A stretch of DNA of 64,000 nt. Source: Timema cristinae (lineage: Eukaryota > Arthropoda > Insecta > Phasmatodea > Timematidae). Positions 53,487-62,925 of the stretch are shown here, one piece after another. Location: contig JBCFYV010003508.1 in assembly GCA_039000515.1 (NCBI GenBank), forward strand, positions 46,771,265-46,835,264, in the 5' to 3' direction. The notes beneath the pieces are model-generated. The model was given only the letters and a program-made list of their open reading frames with translations. It had not been told where the DNA came from and made no database searches. The first letter of the stretch is position 1, and each line of letters opens with the position of its first letter. Made by a program: the position numbers and the translations under genes.

Positions 53487-53665
53487 GGACTGAGGCGTCA
53501 GTCACGCATCAAACTAAACTGCTGATGACGGGAAGGGTCGAGATTTGACTCTCGGTCGGATGTTCTAGGGGTGGTTTTGAAAATAATTTAATTGTGGTTC
53601 TCCCATCCCCTCTTCACGCAAACGCGGGAACTTATTCTGAAACTGCCCTCCTCATACCCGTATTG
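53487..53665 (+). mobile_element. SINE-A, diverged
   Basis: GACTGAGGCGTCAGTCACGC, TGCTGATGACGGGAAGGGTC, CTCGGTCGGATGTTCTAGGG, CCTCTTCACGCAAACGCGGG. No tail. Confidence 0.6.
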
Positions 53666-53679
53666 AGGGGCACGAGGGT

Positions 53680-53818
53680 TGATCCGGCGATGTGGTGGTA
53701 AGGGTTCGAATCCAGGGTGTGCATACTGAATTTAATTTCTAAGTGGTTTCCCACTTTCCCTTCATGCAATTGCGAGTACATTTATTCCAAATTCTACTTT
53801 ATTAATCCCTATCCCTTA
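53680..53818 (+). mobile_element. SINE-A-like fragment
   Basis: GCGATGTGGTGGTAAGGGTT, CGAATCCAGGGTGTGCATAC, TTTCCCACTTTCCCTTCATG, ATTAATCCCTATCCC. The head is shortened to fuse the A- and B-box regions. Confidence 0.5.
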
Positions 53819-53854
53819 GACTAAGCCGTTCATAAATGTGTGCTTTTTTTTTAT

Positions 53855-54072
53855 CGCCACGTCTTACTACCCGTTCGAGTTATACGCTTATGTACTAATT
53901 ACGCTAATGGTTTTAGGAATTAGGAAGGTTAAATTTGTAGAAAGTGTATCCGCATTTACGTTGAAGAAGAGTGGAAAACCGTTTTGGAAAAAAAACTTGG
54001 AACAACCCAACCAAGATTCGAACCCCTCTTCAGCAGTCTAATCCAACACGAGAGTAGCGCCTTTGACCACGT
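53855..54072 (-). mobile_element. SINE-A1, full length
   Basis: Inverted tail GCCACGTCTTACTACCCGTT; inverted head AGTAGCGCCTTTGACCACGT. GATTCGAACC inverted B box kept, with about 15 bases lost next to it. Confidence 0.8.
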
Positions 54073-54643
54073 TATTAGATCTACTTTCACGTATATGCAC
54101 CTGTGTCAGATCATGCATGATATCTACAGCCGCCATCTTTGATAACAAATCAAATTTGATCGAGAATTATATGTTTGTATTTTCCGAAAGGTGTTTGGTA
54201 AGAAAATCAAGGCATAGTTGTTTTTCCCCCATTAGATGTATATCAGAGTCGGAGCTTAAACTAAGACTTGACAACAAAGTGGGAAAATATTTCTAGTCGG
54301 AAAGTATTTTATCACGACTTGTCTGTGTTCTAGCAGAAAAGGTAAATATTTTTTAAATTTCAACAATAGTTGATAGCTTGGGAACTAACGATACCGCAGT
54401 AATAATTATATTTAGAATCTGACTAAAGGGGTTTGACACGAGTTTGATTAGTTTTAAATGTACCTTTCATCTTGGAAAGGGGGGGGGGGAATTAATTACT
54501 GAATAAAAGCAGAAAAGAGATATTCCATTATCACAATCGTTAACTTCGAAATAAACACGTTAGAAAGGAAACTTTTTTTTTCTTCTGTTAAAAATAATTA
54601 CCATACATGCTCTGGCATGACATGTTGGGTTGTTTTTTTCTTG
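54073..54643. other. no gene seen
   Basis: TACTTTCACGTATATGCACC then CAGATCATG and GCCGCCATCTTTGATAAC at 54083-54148 weakly resemble family R (57194). G-run at 54479-54489. No exon recognised. Confidence 0.3.
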
Positions 54644-54742
54644 CTGCAAGTCTTACTACCTGTCCTCATATATTATAACACGATTGTGGTAGGCATGAGA
54701 AAAGTAAAGTTTAGAGGAAATGTACACGTATTAGCGGGTAGT
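54644..54742 (-). mobile_element. SINE-A fragment
   Basis: AAGTCTTACTACCTGTCCTC, AAAGTTTAGAGGAAATGTAC, GTATTAGCGGGTAG. Confidence 0.5.
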
Positions 54743-54898
54743 TTGATGTACCCAAACTATTTAGGTATATGACAAACCCTAACACAGAACGTATACTATC
54801 TGACTAATATGACTAACCCTACAGATATTCTATGAGGAGCTCTAACGAATATTTGGACTGCCTCTAACCTAAAAATTCTAGTATTTGTATAAAGCGTG

Positions 54899-55048
54899 AT
54901 GTGGGGAATGCCAGGCCACCACCGTGGTTCGGATTCCACGTTAAACTGTAGGTCCTCCATTTCACCTCACAATCACCCTACCCATTACATATTAGCGTAA
55001 GTGCGTATAAACCGAACGGGTAGTAAGACGCGGTGCTAATAATAATAA
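54899..55048 (+). mobile_element. SINE-B, 5'-truncated, 11-bp target duplication
   Basis: Starts ATGTGGGGAATGCCAGGCC and ends GACGCGGTGCTAATAATAAT. TATAAAGCGTG at 54888-54898 and 55049-55059. The hairpin is changed to ACCGAACGGG. Confidence 0.9.
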
Positions 55049-55074
55049 TATAAAGCGTGTGCGAATCAAAGATC

Positions 55075-55580
55075 AAAAATTTAGAATCGAATCTGAATTG
55101 TTCTTACTAACGCGAACCAAATCTCAATTTTTTCCTAATAACTCAAGCCGAATCTCAATTTGTTCTTACTAACGCGAACCAAATCTCAATTTGTTCCTAA
55201 TAACTCAAGCCGAATCTTAATTTGTTCCTAATAACTCAAGCCGAATCTTAATTGTTCTTACTAACGCGAACCAAATCTCAATTTGTTCCTAATAACTCAA
55301 GCCGAATCTTAATTTGTTCTTACTAACTCGAGCCGAATCTTAATTTGTTCTTACTAACTCGAGCCGAATCTCAATTTGTTCTTACTAACTCGAGCCGAAT
55401 CTTAATTTGTTTTTACTAACTCGAGCCGAATCTTAATTTGTTTTTACTAACTCGAGCCGAATCTTAATTGTTCTTACTAACTCGAGCCGAATCTTAATTT
55501 GTTCTTACTAACTCGAGCCGAATCTTAATTTGTTCTTACTAACTCGAGCCGAATCTTAATTTGTTCTTACTAATTTGAAT
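55075..55580. repeat. 31-bp minisatellite, about 16 copies
   Basis: Unit TTCTTACTAACTCGAGCCGA then ATCTTAATTTG. The first half mixes ACGCGAACCAAATCTCA and CTAATAACTCAAGCCGAAT variants; the second half is nearly uniform CTCGAGCCGAATCTTA. Flank words GTGTGCGAATCAAAGATC and AGAATCGAATCTGAATTG resemble the insertion at 33596-34022, so the array may have grown within a copy of that element. Confidence 0.9.
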
Positions 55581-55620
55581 TGGATATGAATTTGTTTTAA
55601 TACGCTAACAAATAAAAAGT

Positions 55621-55780
55621 GTTGAATAACATTGAGTTAGAGGAAGTGTACCCGCATTTTCTTGGAGGAAGAGTGTAAAATCATTTAAGGCAAACCATCT
55701 ACATCCACAGAACTTTTAAACCTGATCTTACCGTCATTGGTAGTCTAGTCTATTACGATAGTGACGCGGCCACTGAAGCA
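55621..55780 (-). mobile_element. SINE-A1, tail missing
   Basis: AGAGGAAGTGTACCCGCATT, TGGAGGAAGAGTGTAAAATC, TAGTCTAGTCTATTACGATA, GTGACGCGGCCACTGAAGC. Confidence 0.7.
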
Positions 55781-56310
55781 GACTACTATCTGACTATTAT
55801 TACCACTCCATGGACAAATACTAATTTATTTCAGCTATCGCCTGGAGTAAAACCAAGCTGTCCTAGAGATGTGATAGACATATTAACATACCCAACCAAA
55901 GGAACTGGTCTTGACAAATTACTTGAGTCAGTTGACGTTTAAGAAACCACTCAAGTTTTTTTTGACTGATCTCGCTAAAAACAGCTTTGGGTGTTCGAGG
56001 TCTAACAACATAGTATTTACATTCTGTCCAGGCGAGTCTAATGTGATAGTTTATAACTTTATTGTATCTTATTTATGTTTATTATACATAATTTACTTTA
56101 AACTACCTGCACCTTTGAACATCTCGTTGGATAATGTCTGCTTGGATATAAACTTTAATGTGTTTACAATCTTAAGTTACAAATCAATACAAACCAAGTG
56201 TGGATCCTTTGTCCATCAGACTACTACAGTAATATGTTATTACTACTTTAAACTAAAGTGGGATTAAGATAGAAAGTAACTTTTAAAAAATTACAAACGT
56301 AGCTTTTTTT
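55781..56310 (+). other. 118-codon open frame of unknown meaning
   Basis: The plus-strand frame at 55911-56267 encodes an Ile/Leu/Phe/Tyr-rich peptide with a hydrophobic middle (YNFIVSYLCLLYIIYFKL). The region is AT-rich, and such a frame can arise by chance. No start context, domain, splice signals or similarity recognised. No SINE in the stretch. Confidence 0.15.
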
Positions 56311-56515
56311 TAACACCGCGTCTTACTACCCGTTTGGATTATACACTTGTGTACTAATTATGCTAATGTTTTTAGGAATTAGGAAGGCTATATTTAGAGG
56401 AATTGTACCTGCATTTGCTTGGGAAAGAATTTAGGGGGAAAACCACCCTCACTACACCTGACCGAGATTTGAGCCTAAATTCCCCTTCTTGTCTACTGCA
56501 AGAGTAACGCGTTAC
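56311..56515 (-). mobile_element. SINE-A1
   Basis: Inverted tail ACCGCGTCTTACTACCCGTT; CTACACCTGACCGAGATTTG; head shortened to TACTGCAAGAGTAACGCG. Confidence 0.75.
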
Positions 56516-56689
56516 TCTGTGAGTAATTGTATTATTACTGTCCAACGTCAGAGTAGTCTGTCAACTAGTAACTATAATAGCTACTCTGTGAGTAATTATA
56601 CAGCACGTTGTGCGTGTTGTGTTTAGTGGAGTGGAGCTAGTTGGAGTACGATAGCAGGCCTAGAACATTGACAACAAATTGCTGGATGC

Positions 56690-56721
<32 letters not shown>

Positions 56722-56883
56722 TATTATTATTATTATTATTATTTTACAAGCATTTGTAATATATGTTTTACGTGACAGCTACACAGCAAGTGACTTGACC
56801 CATGCGCATATGAAAATAGTTCTTGAACGCTTATAGCTGTAATATATATATTGGTTGAAGATATATGATATGTAAGGTGATTG
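56516..56883. other. (ATT)n microsatellite, no gene seen
   Basis: (TTA)n with one ATATATT break at 56690-56743. GTAGCTACTCTGTGAGTAATT-type short direct repeat near 56517 and 56581. Confidence 0.6.
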
Positions 56884-56886
56884 TTA

Positions 56887-57141
56887 TTATTATTAGCACC
56901 GCGTCTTACTACCCGTTCGGATTGTACGCACTTACGCTAACGTGTAATGTAGGGTGATTGTGAGATGAAATGGAGGACCTACAGTTTAACGTGGGATCCG
57001 AACCACGGTGGAGGCCTGGCATTACACACATTCACAAGATGTGATTAATACACGTCTTGTCAGAGGTGAAGGAAGGGTTTGAAACCCGGACCCCCAGCAC
57101 AGAAGTCTGACACCTTACCCCTAGACCAGGAGATCACCTAT
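56887..57141 (-). mobile_element. SINE-B, near full length, 11-bp target duplication
   Basis: Inverted tail ACCGCGTCTTACTACCCGTT to inverted head CTAGACCAGGAGATCACC. A deletion removes the AATCAGATAAATCTGTGCCG-equivalent part next to the B box, so the pol III B box is lost. GGTGATTGTTA at 56876-56886 and 57142-57152. Confidence 0.95.
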
Positions 57142-57193
57142 GGTGATTGTTACACTATAGTAAGTGTATCTACCATCGTAAATTATATCTTCT

Positions 57194-57330
57194 TTCACGT
57201 ATTCATACGTCAAATCATGTGATCAGCAGTTGTCACTTTTGATATACATCAATACCTATTAAATAACATCGAGATATAATAGCGAATTTATATCAATTTT
57301 GGCCGCCAAAAACAGTATTTATATTTTCTA
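57194..57330 (+). repeat. dispersed repeat, family R, copy 2
   Basis: TTCATACGTCAAATCATGTG, CACTTTTGATATACATCAAT, ACCTATTAAATAACATCGAG, AATTTTGGCCGCCAAAAACA, in the same order as the reverse complement of 20170-20292. A (TA)n microsatellite follows at 57334-57376. Confidence 0.5.
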
Positions 57331-57376
57331 GAATATATATATATATATAATATATATATATATAATATATATATAA

Positions 57377-57807
57377 TGAACATTTAACTCCACAGCAGCT
57401 TGATCAGGGTCATTTACTATACGTTCACATACAAAGTTTACTAACTAATAATTTAAGGGCAGGGAATGCACCCACTCCTGAAGTAATTATGGGTAAACTT
57501 GAAGGTTAAGAATCCCCGTAATGACTCACGGATTGGATTTGAACCGGACCGAACCGGACACGGTTCTCTACCGGTATTCATTGTTTATGTCCCGGTGCTG
57601 CTCATGTTATTATTTATGACGGACGTAGTTCTGAGTCCAGGAAGAGGAACCTGCTCTGGTCGAGAGCTCACGAGTTGAGTTTCACTTTCATTCATTGACG
57701 TCACTCAACACACATTCATCAGAGCTCCCTTGGAAGCCATCTTATAAACACTACTCGTCCGGAGATTGAACAGGCTTTGTTAATTTCTCATCTAAGGGCA
57801 GGATTAT
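57377..57807. other. no gene seen
   Basis: AACCGGACCGAACCGGACAC at 57542-57561 is a short palindromic repeat. TTGACGTCACTCA at 57698-57710. No exon recognised. Confidence 0.3.
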
Positions 57808-58405
57808 TGCACTTTTTATAGCAAAATTTTATTTTTGGTCAAAAATAAATCAAATATTTCTCCAGTAGAAACTTAAGAGTTTAATTATCTTCAAACCCGC
57901 CTCGGTGGCGTAGTTGGCTAACGCGCTTGTCGTGTTGAGCTCGACTGCTGAGGACGGGGAGATCGAGGTTCAAATCTCGGTCGGGTGAACTGGGGCTGGT
58001 TTTTCCTAAATGGTTTTCCACTCTCCTTCCACGCAAAGTGGGTTCACTTCCTCTTATTCAACCTTCCCATTTCCTAATCTATTAGCGTAATTAGTACTTA
58101 AAAAGCGTATAACCCGAACGGGTAGTAAGATGCGGTGCTAAATATTATTATTAATTATCTTCACGCGGTCATATCAACACTTGTTGAATATCTGTGAAGG
58201 GTGTCCTGGAATTTAATGACAACTTTTGTTCTTCATTTAAAAAGTTTATCATCTAATACCACTATGCTCTTGACAGATATTCAACAACTGTTGATATCAC
58301 CAGGAGAAAGAAATTAAACTGTTTGTTTCTACCATTGTTTCTATCTTACTTACTTTGTCGGGAAAAAAAAAAGTTTTTGCTACAAAAGCTGCAAAAACAT
58401 TGTCT
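57808..58405. mobile_element. foldback element, family F, copy 3, split by SINE-A2
   Basis: Left arm GCACTTTTTATAGCAAAATT, AAATAAATCAAATATTTCTC, GAAACTTAAGAGTTTAATTA, then after the SINE TCATATCAACACTTGTTGAA. Centre TTTAATGACAACTTTTGTTC. Right arm GACAGATATTCAACAACTGT, TGATATCACCAGGAGAAAGA, TTTTGCTACAAAAGCTGCAA. Without the SINE it is about 330 bases, mostly inverted arms. Confidence 0.65.
57894..58150 (+). mobile_element. SINE-A2, full length, 13-bp target duplication
   Basis: Head ACCCGCCTCGGTGGCGTAGT; B box GGTTCAAATC (one change); tail CCCGAACGGGTAGTAAGATG, (TTA)n. TTAATTATCTTCA at 57881-57893 and 58151-58163. Inserted into the left arm of the foldback element. Confidence 0.95.
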
Positions 58406-58576
58406 TTAACTCACGTTACTTACACGACCACCTTACTAACCTCATTTTAGATTAAATGTTATATTTTCAATTTATATACGAGAATATTGGTCTTAATAAA
58501 TTATATATATTGTCTTCTTCCCTTTATTTACTGTCTGACAGAGATACAAGGTGTAAAAAGCTGATTTGATTTGTTT

Positions 58577-58866
58577 AAGGTATTTAACTTGCACTTTCTG
58601 AAACAACTGATTATATCAACACACGAGAATTTCTATGAGCTAGAGCGGAAGGATTTAATAACTTTACCGGGAAAGGTATTTCCATATACTTTACAGGGTT
58701 CTTTTACTCGCCACAATTGACATGGGACTGACGGCTTTAATTCCCCTCCTAAGGAAGTTGTGCTACGGATTCTTAACGTTAAGAAATATTCTTCGACGAC
58801 TCTTGGCTGGGTTCGAACCCACGAACATCGGGTCCTGAGGCGAGCACTTTACCCCAAGACCACAGC
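58577..58866 (-). mobile_element. SINE-C, full length
   Basis: Inverted tail AACTTGCACTTTCTGAAACA to inverted head GCACTTTACCCCAAGACCAC. Inverted B box GGGTTCGAACCC is intact. The body has an AAGAAATATTCTTCGACGAC change. Confidence 0.85.
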
Positions 58867-58924
58867 TTGATGATACAATAAATACTCACTATCACCATCA
58901 CCTCATCTCACCAGGACATAGAAA

Positions 58925-59055
58925 GAGCCTCCACGGAAAGCTTGTACTATTAGTACATTAGTACAACGGTACATTAGTACTGACTAGTATTTACACAAAC
59001 TGGGCTACGAGTAATGTAGCCCTGAGACGCGCAGTATTATTATTATTATTACTAT
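58925..59055 (+). repeat. retroposon 3' end with hairpin (family H), copy 2
   Basis: TACATTAGTACTGACTAGTA, TTTACACAAACTGGGCTACG, AGTAATGTAGCCCTGAGACG, CGCAG(TAT)n. GGGCTAC and GTAGCCC form a 7-bp stem, then GACGCGCAG and (TTA)n. The layout parallels the A/B tail (hairpin, GACGCGGTG, TAA repeats) but the sequence differs. Confidence 0.5.
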
Positions 59056-59227
59056 AGTGGATATGGTACGAGTCAAAAGTGCGTTCTAGTAGAGTGCGTG
59101 AGTGCGTGTCCATTTAACCTTCTCGTTTCACCAATTCCGCCTTGTTGACCACTGAAAGACAAGATGGTGGTGTTTACTGACGTAAGGGGCAGATACAGTG
59201 ACCGTCTTCTTCAACTCCCTCGTGCTG
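59056..59227. other. spacer before 34-bp array, no gene seen
   Basis: GAGTGCGTGAGTGCGTG at 59095-59111; otherwise unremarkable. Confidence 0.3.
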
Positions 59228-60283
59228 GCACGTGTATCACTGTCTGGTGAGAGTAGAACTGAGACGTGTATCACTGTCTTATGAGAGTAGAACTGACACG
59301 TGTATCACTGTCTGATGAGAGTAGAACTGACACGTGTATCACTGTCTGATGAGAGTAGAACTGAGACGTGTATCACTGTCTGGTGAGAGTAGAACTGAGA
59401 CGTGTATCACTGTCTGATGAGAGTAGAACTGAGACGTGTATCACTGTCTGGTGAGAGTAGAACTGAGACGTGTATCACTGTCTGGTGAGAGTAGAACTGA
59501 GACGTGTATCACTGTCTGATGAGAGTAGAACTGACACGTGTATCACTGTCTGGTGAGAGTAGAACTGAGACGTGTATCACTGTCTGATGAGAGTAGAACT
59601 GACACGTGTATCACTGTCTGGTGATAGTAGAACTGAGACGTGTATCACTGTCTGGTGAGAGTAGAACTGAGACGTGTATCACTGTCTTATGAGAGTAGAA
59701 CTGAGACGTGTATCACTGTCTGGTGAGAGTAGAACTGAGACGTGTATCACTGTCTGGTGAGAGTAGAACTGAGACGTGTTCCCTCGTGCTGGCACGTGTA
59801 TCACTGCCTGGTGAGAGTAGAACTGACACGTGTATCACTGTCTGATGAGAGTAGAACTGAGACGTGTATCACTGTCTGGTGAAAGTAGAACTGAGACGGG
59901 TTCCCTCGTGCTGGCACGTGTATCACTGTCTGGTGAGAGTAGAACTGACACGTGTATCACTGCCTGGTGAGAGTAGAACTGAGACGTGTATCACTGTCTG
60001 ATGAGAGTAGAACTGAGACGTGTATCATTGTCTGGTGAAAGTAGAACTGAGACGTGTATCACTGTCTGGTGAGAGTAGAACTGAGACGTGTATCACTGTC
60101 TGGTGAGAGTAGAACTGAGACGTGTATCACTGTCTGATGAGAGTAGAACTGAGACGTGTATCACTGTCTGGTGAGAGTAGAACTGAGACGCGTATCACTG
60201 TCTGGTGAGAGTAGAACTGAGACGTGTATCACTGTCTGATGAGAGTAGAACTGAGACGTGTATCACTGTCTGGTGGAGAGTAG
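59228..60283. repeat. 34-bp minisatellite, about 31 copies
   Basis: Unit GACGTGTATCACTGTCTGGT then GAGAGTAGAACTGA. Variants: GACACG for GAGACG, CTGATGAG for CTGGTGAG. Three times the unit is led by TTCCCTCGTGCTGGCACGTG (at about 59216, 59779 and 59899), marking larger duplications. The lead units carry a CACGTG E-box. The last unit has a one-base insertion (GTGGAGAGTAG). Confidence 0.95.
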
Positions 60284-60299
60284 ACAGCCAAGGAAATGA

Positions 60300-60480
60300 A
60301 TGCGGTAACACTTGATAGCACCTCGCACCTCCTCCGCTTGTGGTTCAACTATTGGCCGCGCTGGATGACGTCAGTTGGCGGTAGTGTCCGGTCTCGGGCC
60401 GAGACCGAGTCCGCCTATAGCGCTCAGTGAGGTCTTTCCGCAAATCCACACAGATGAGGACGGTAGAAATGGAGACGCGG
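60300..60480. promoter_or_regulatory. promoter-like GC-rich segment
   Basis: ATTGG at 60351, TGACGTCA (CRE) at 60366-60373, TTGGCGG at 60375, a perfect 8-bp-arm palindrome GGTCTCGGGCCGAGACC at 60390-60406 and GCTCAGTGAGG (initiator-like TCAGT) near 60422. A short ATG frame METRQQAQDHKA follows at about 60469. SINE-free and directly after the 34-bp array. No convincing exon, so function is inferred only. Confidence 0.25.
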
Positions 60481-60494
60481 CAGCAGGCCCAAGA

Positions 60495-60710
60495 TCATAA
60501 GGCCTAAAGTAATTTGACCTTGAACCATTTGGCCAGAAAATTAAATTCACCAAAAATCAATGGTCTTAAAGTAATTTGGCCTAGAAATTAACTTCACAGA
60601 AAGTTGGGTGGCCCCCAAGTAATTTGGACAAAAAATTATTTTCCACAAGAAGTCACTTAACCTAAAGTCTTGTGGACTAAAATCAGTTACTTAGACTAAA
60701 ATATAAAGTA
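60495..60710. repeat. degenerate tandem repeat with AAAGTAATTTGGCC words
   Basis: GGCCTAAAGTAATTTGACC, GGTCTTAAAGTAATTTGGCC, CCCCCAAGTAATTTGGAC and CCTAAAGTCTTGTGGAC recur at about 40-60-base spacing with AAATTAAxTTCAC linkers. Four to five strongly diverged units. Confidence 0.6.
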
Positions 60711-61022
60711 AAAAACTTTGGATATCTTTATAATTACACTGTCAGTTGTTTTTTTCATCTGATTATAATGTTACGTTGTTTCTACAAACATCGACATTCC
60801 AGACTCGTTTACTCTTCCAATTCAGTTTGTGGTAATCCTAGAAGAAGGAAAAAACTCACTAAAACAGTGTTAACTAAATATGCAAATCTTTTTGAAGCTA
60901 TTCCTAAATTTAAATAACAACGGGCTTTGAAATAAGTTCCTAGTATGAACACCAATATCAGAATTCCCGTAAATATAAACTTAAACGTTGGATTTTGACC
61001 ACAAGTCTTGAATTAATATTTA
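60711..61022. other. AT-rich, no gene seen
   Basis: No element ends or exon recognised. Confidence 0.35.
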
Positions 61023-61385
61023 CACTAGAACCCGGTTAATAAGAACTAATTGGGACCAAAGCTTGTTCGTATTAACCGGGAGAATACAGATATACAGTAG
61101 AATTTTAAATTACGGTCGAATGAGTTCAATCAAATGTTCATTTATTTAACTGATGTAAAACACGTGATATGTTCTCTAATTATTATGTTGACTACAACAT
61201 GTAAATTATAAGATACCACTGTTTATTATAATTCTCTTTTAATTTTTGAGGTTTTTAACCAATAAAATATATTTCATTTGACTTAATTCCCACCCTCAAA
61301 CCCCACAACCCCCGTTTTCCGTAAAGTTTGTTAAGATTATCCGGAATTCCAGACTACCGGGTTTGGGTCTAGCGAGGCTTTACTG
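61023..61385. mobile_element. pogo/Tigger-like element remnant, 363 bp
   Basis: Left end CACTAGAACCCGGTTAATAA, right end reverse complemented CAGTAAAGCCTCGCTAGACC, both flanked by TA (61021-61022, 61386-61387). Right end continues with CCGGTAGTCTGGAATTCCGG and GATAATCTTAAC. CAGTxxAxCCxxG ends with TA fit pogo/Tigger, but the ends are diverged from one another. A CGTATTAACCGGGAG inverted repeat of the left end lies at 61067. Confidence 0.5.
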
Positions 61386-61457
61386 TAAATGGCACGGTTT
61401 AAGTATTTATTGTTTGTTTATAAAATTAAATAATTTAGCTATAATTTGTATTCATTG

Positions 61458-61740
61458 ATCCGACACCTTAGTTCAGTCGGAAGCGTGTCTATCTACTAAG
61501 CTAAGGGTTCCGGGTTTAATTCCCGGCATGGCCGAAAAATGTATCATTGGTGAAATGTGAGTTTACATTTCCACAGTGATAAATTAACGGCCGAGGACTG
61601 TATGTTGTGCCTGTCGTAGTTTTAAGTTGGATTATCAGCCATATGAAGCTACGACAGGCCTAGCAAGCCGGTAGTGGAATATATGGCTTGGATAAAAAAC
61701 TGATCCAGGCCAGTCTGGAAACAGTAATGGATGTAAAGAA
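61458..61740 (+). mobile_element. SINE-D, best preserved copy
   Basis: ATCCGACACCTTAGTTCAGT head; B box GGGTTTAATTCC (two changes); GTATCATTGGTGAAATGTGA; AATTAACGGCCGAGGACTGT; then the perfect 11-bp stem GCCTGTCGTAG ... CTACGACAGGC around a 29-base loop; GGAATATATGGCTTGGATAA; ends CAGTAATGGATGTAAAG. No clean target duplication seen. Confidence 0.85.
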
Positions 61741-62029
61741 AATGTATATATTCTGTGTAGACTGTTGAGTATAATTGAACACCTTTAATGTGAGATCGTG
61801 AGTGAATTTACGTTAAAATGGTAACACGTGTGTGGAATTGAGGTTTGTTGACGACTTGAAAGGGAAAGTGTTGACCGTTGGATAAAGGAGGGGGCGGGGG
61901 GGGGGGGGGGGATCGTCGGAACTCTACGTGGGAAGTTGACAGGGCTAAGGTGCGTTTGAAAATACCACACCTGCAGCTAAAGTGGGTCACCTTAAGGAGA
62001 AGGGGTGGAGAACTTGAGTTAAGGTCAGT
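61741..62029. other. G-run, no gene seen
   Basis: GGAGGGGGCGG then G17 at 61888-61911, a slippage-prone run with G-quadruplex potential. Pro-rich frames opposite are artefacts of it. Confidence 0.6.
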
Positions 62030-62145
62030 CAGTATCTTTACACTTTTTATAACAAAAACTTGTTTCGCTAAACTAAACCAAATATTGCTTCGTCATCTAC
62101 GTTTAGTTTAATTTTCCACTGTATATTGAATATTTGTTAGGGGAA
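62030..62145 (+). mobile_element. foldback element, family F, left arm only
   Basis: ACACTTTTTATAACAAAAAC, AAACCAAATATTGCTTCGTC, TTTAGTTTAATTTTCCACTG, TATTGAATATTTGTTAGGGG follow the left arm order; the right arm is missing. Confidence 0.5.
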
Positions 62146-62242
62146 TCGAACCCAAACACTTTTGATAAATCGAAGGTTCCTATTTAATCTCCACGATTTC
62201 CATGGAAAATATTTATTCCCCCCCCCCCCCCTCACTCCCCCT

Positions 62243-62636
62243 ATTATTTTCTGAACTGACTGATTATATCAGAACACGATAATTTCTATGAGCGAGAGAA
62301 AGAGCCTACCAATTTTGCCGACAGAGGTATTTCCACATACCTTCCAGGTTCTTTACACCCCACAGTTGACATGGGACAGATGGCTTTATACTCCATTCAC
62401 GGTAGGAATTACTCTCTGAAAGGTCTTTTTTCCTACCAATATCCTACTATACAATAGATTTATGGTAGGGAAAAAGGCCTTTCAGAAGTCAATTCCTACC
62501 GTGAACAGACAATACTTCTCTTCCGAAGGAAGTTGTGCTACATATTTTTATCGCGCAAGAAAAATCTGTCTATACTGGCTGAATTTGAACCCACGAACAT
62601 CGGATCCTGGTTCGAGCACTTTACTCCGAGACCACT
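62243..62636 (-). mobile_element. SINE-C split by a palindromic MITE
   Basis: Inverted tail CTGAACTGACTGATTATATC; body to GACAGATGGCTTTATACTCC; resumes TACTTCTCTTCCGAAGGAAG; inverted head GAGCACTTTACTCCGAGACC. The final GTGCACGTTAAAT is lost. Confidence 0.85.
62396..62505. mobile_element. 110-bp palindromic MITE inside SINE-C
   Basis: Arms TTCACGGTAGGAATTACTCT and, reverse complemented, TTCACGGTAGGAATTGACTT; matching continues through CTGAAAGG and CCTACC for about 42 bases with few mismatches. Loop AATATCCTACTATACAATAG. Flanks TACTCC and TACTTC may be a degenerate duplication. Superfamily not assigned. Confidence 0.7.
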
Positions 62637-62745
62637 GAGATCAAACATGGAAAATATTAAAACACTGTTGAAATAGCAATGTAAAATAATAAACTAAATG
62701 TATGTGTGTATACTGTAATAATATTTTATTTTACTTTGGTTTGAA

Positions 62746-62872
62746 TGCCAGGCCTCCACCGTGGTTCGGATTCCACGTTAAACTGTAGGTCCTCCATTTC
62801 ATCTCACAATCACTCTACCATTACACATTAGTGTAAGTGTGTATAACCCGGACGGGTAGTAAGACGCGGTGC

Positions 62873-62911
<39 letters not shown>
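62746..62911 (+). mobile_element. SINE-B, 5'-truncated, 14-bp target duplication
   Basis: Starts TGCCAGGCCTCCACCGTGG and ends in the tail CCCGGACGGGTAGTAAGACG and (TAA)13. TACTTTGGTTTGAA at 62732-62745 and 62912-62925. The longest (TAA)n tail and perfect duplication suggest a young insertion. Confidence 0.95.
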
Positions 62912-62916
<5 letters not shown>

Positions 62917-62925
62917 TGGTTTGAA

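Noticed and set aside
57542..57561. AACCGGACCGAACCGGACAC as a regulatory palindrome
   Set aside because: Short direct/inverted words with no context to support function.
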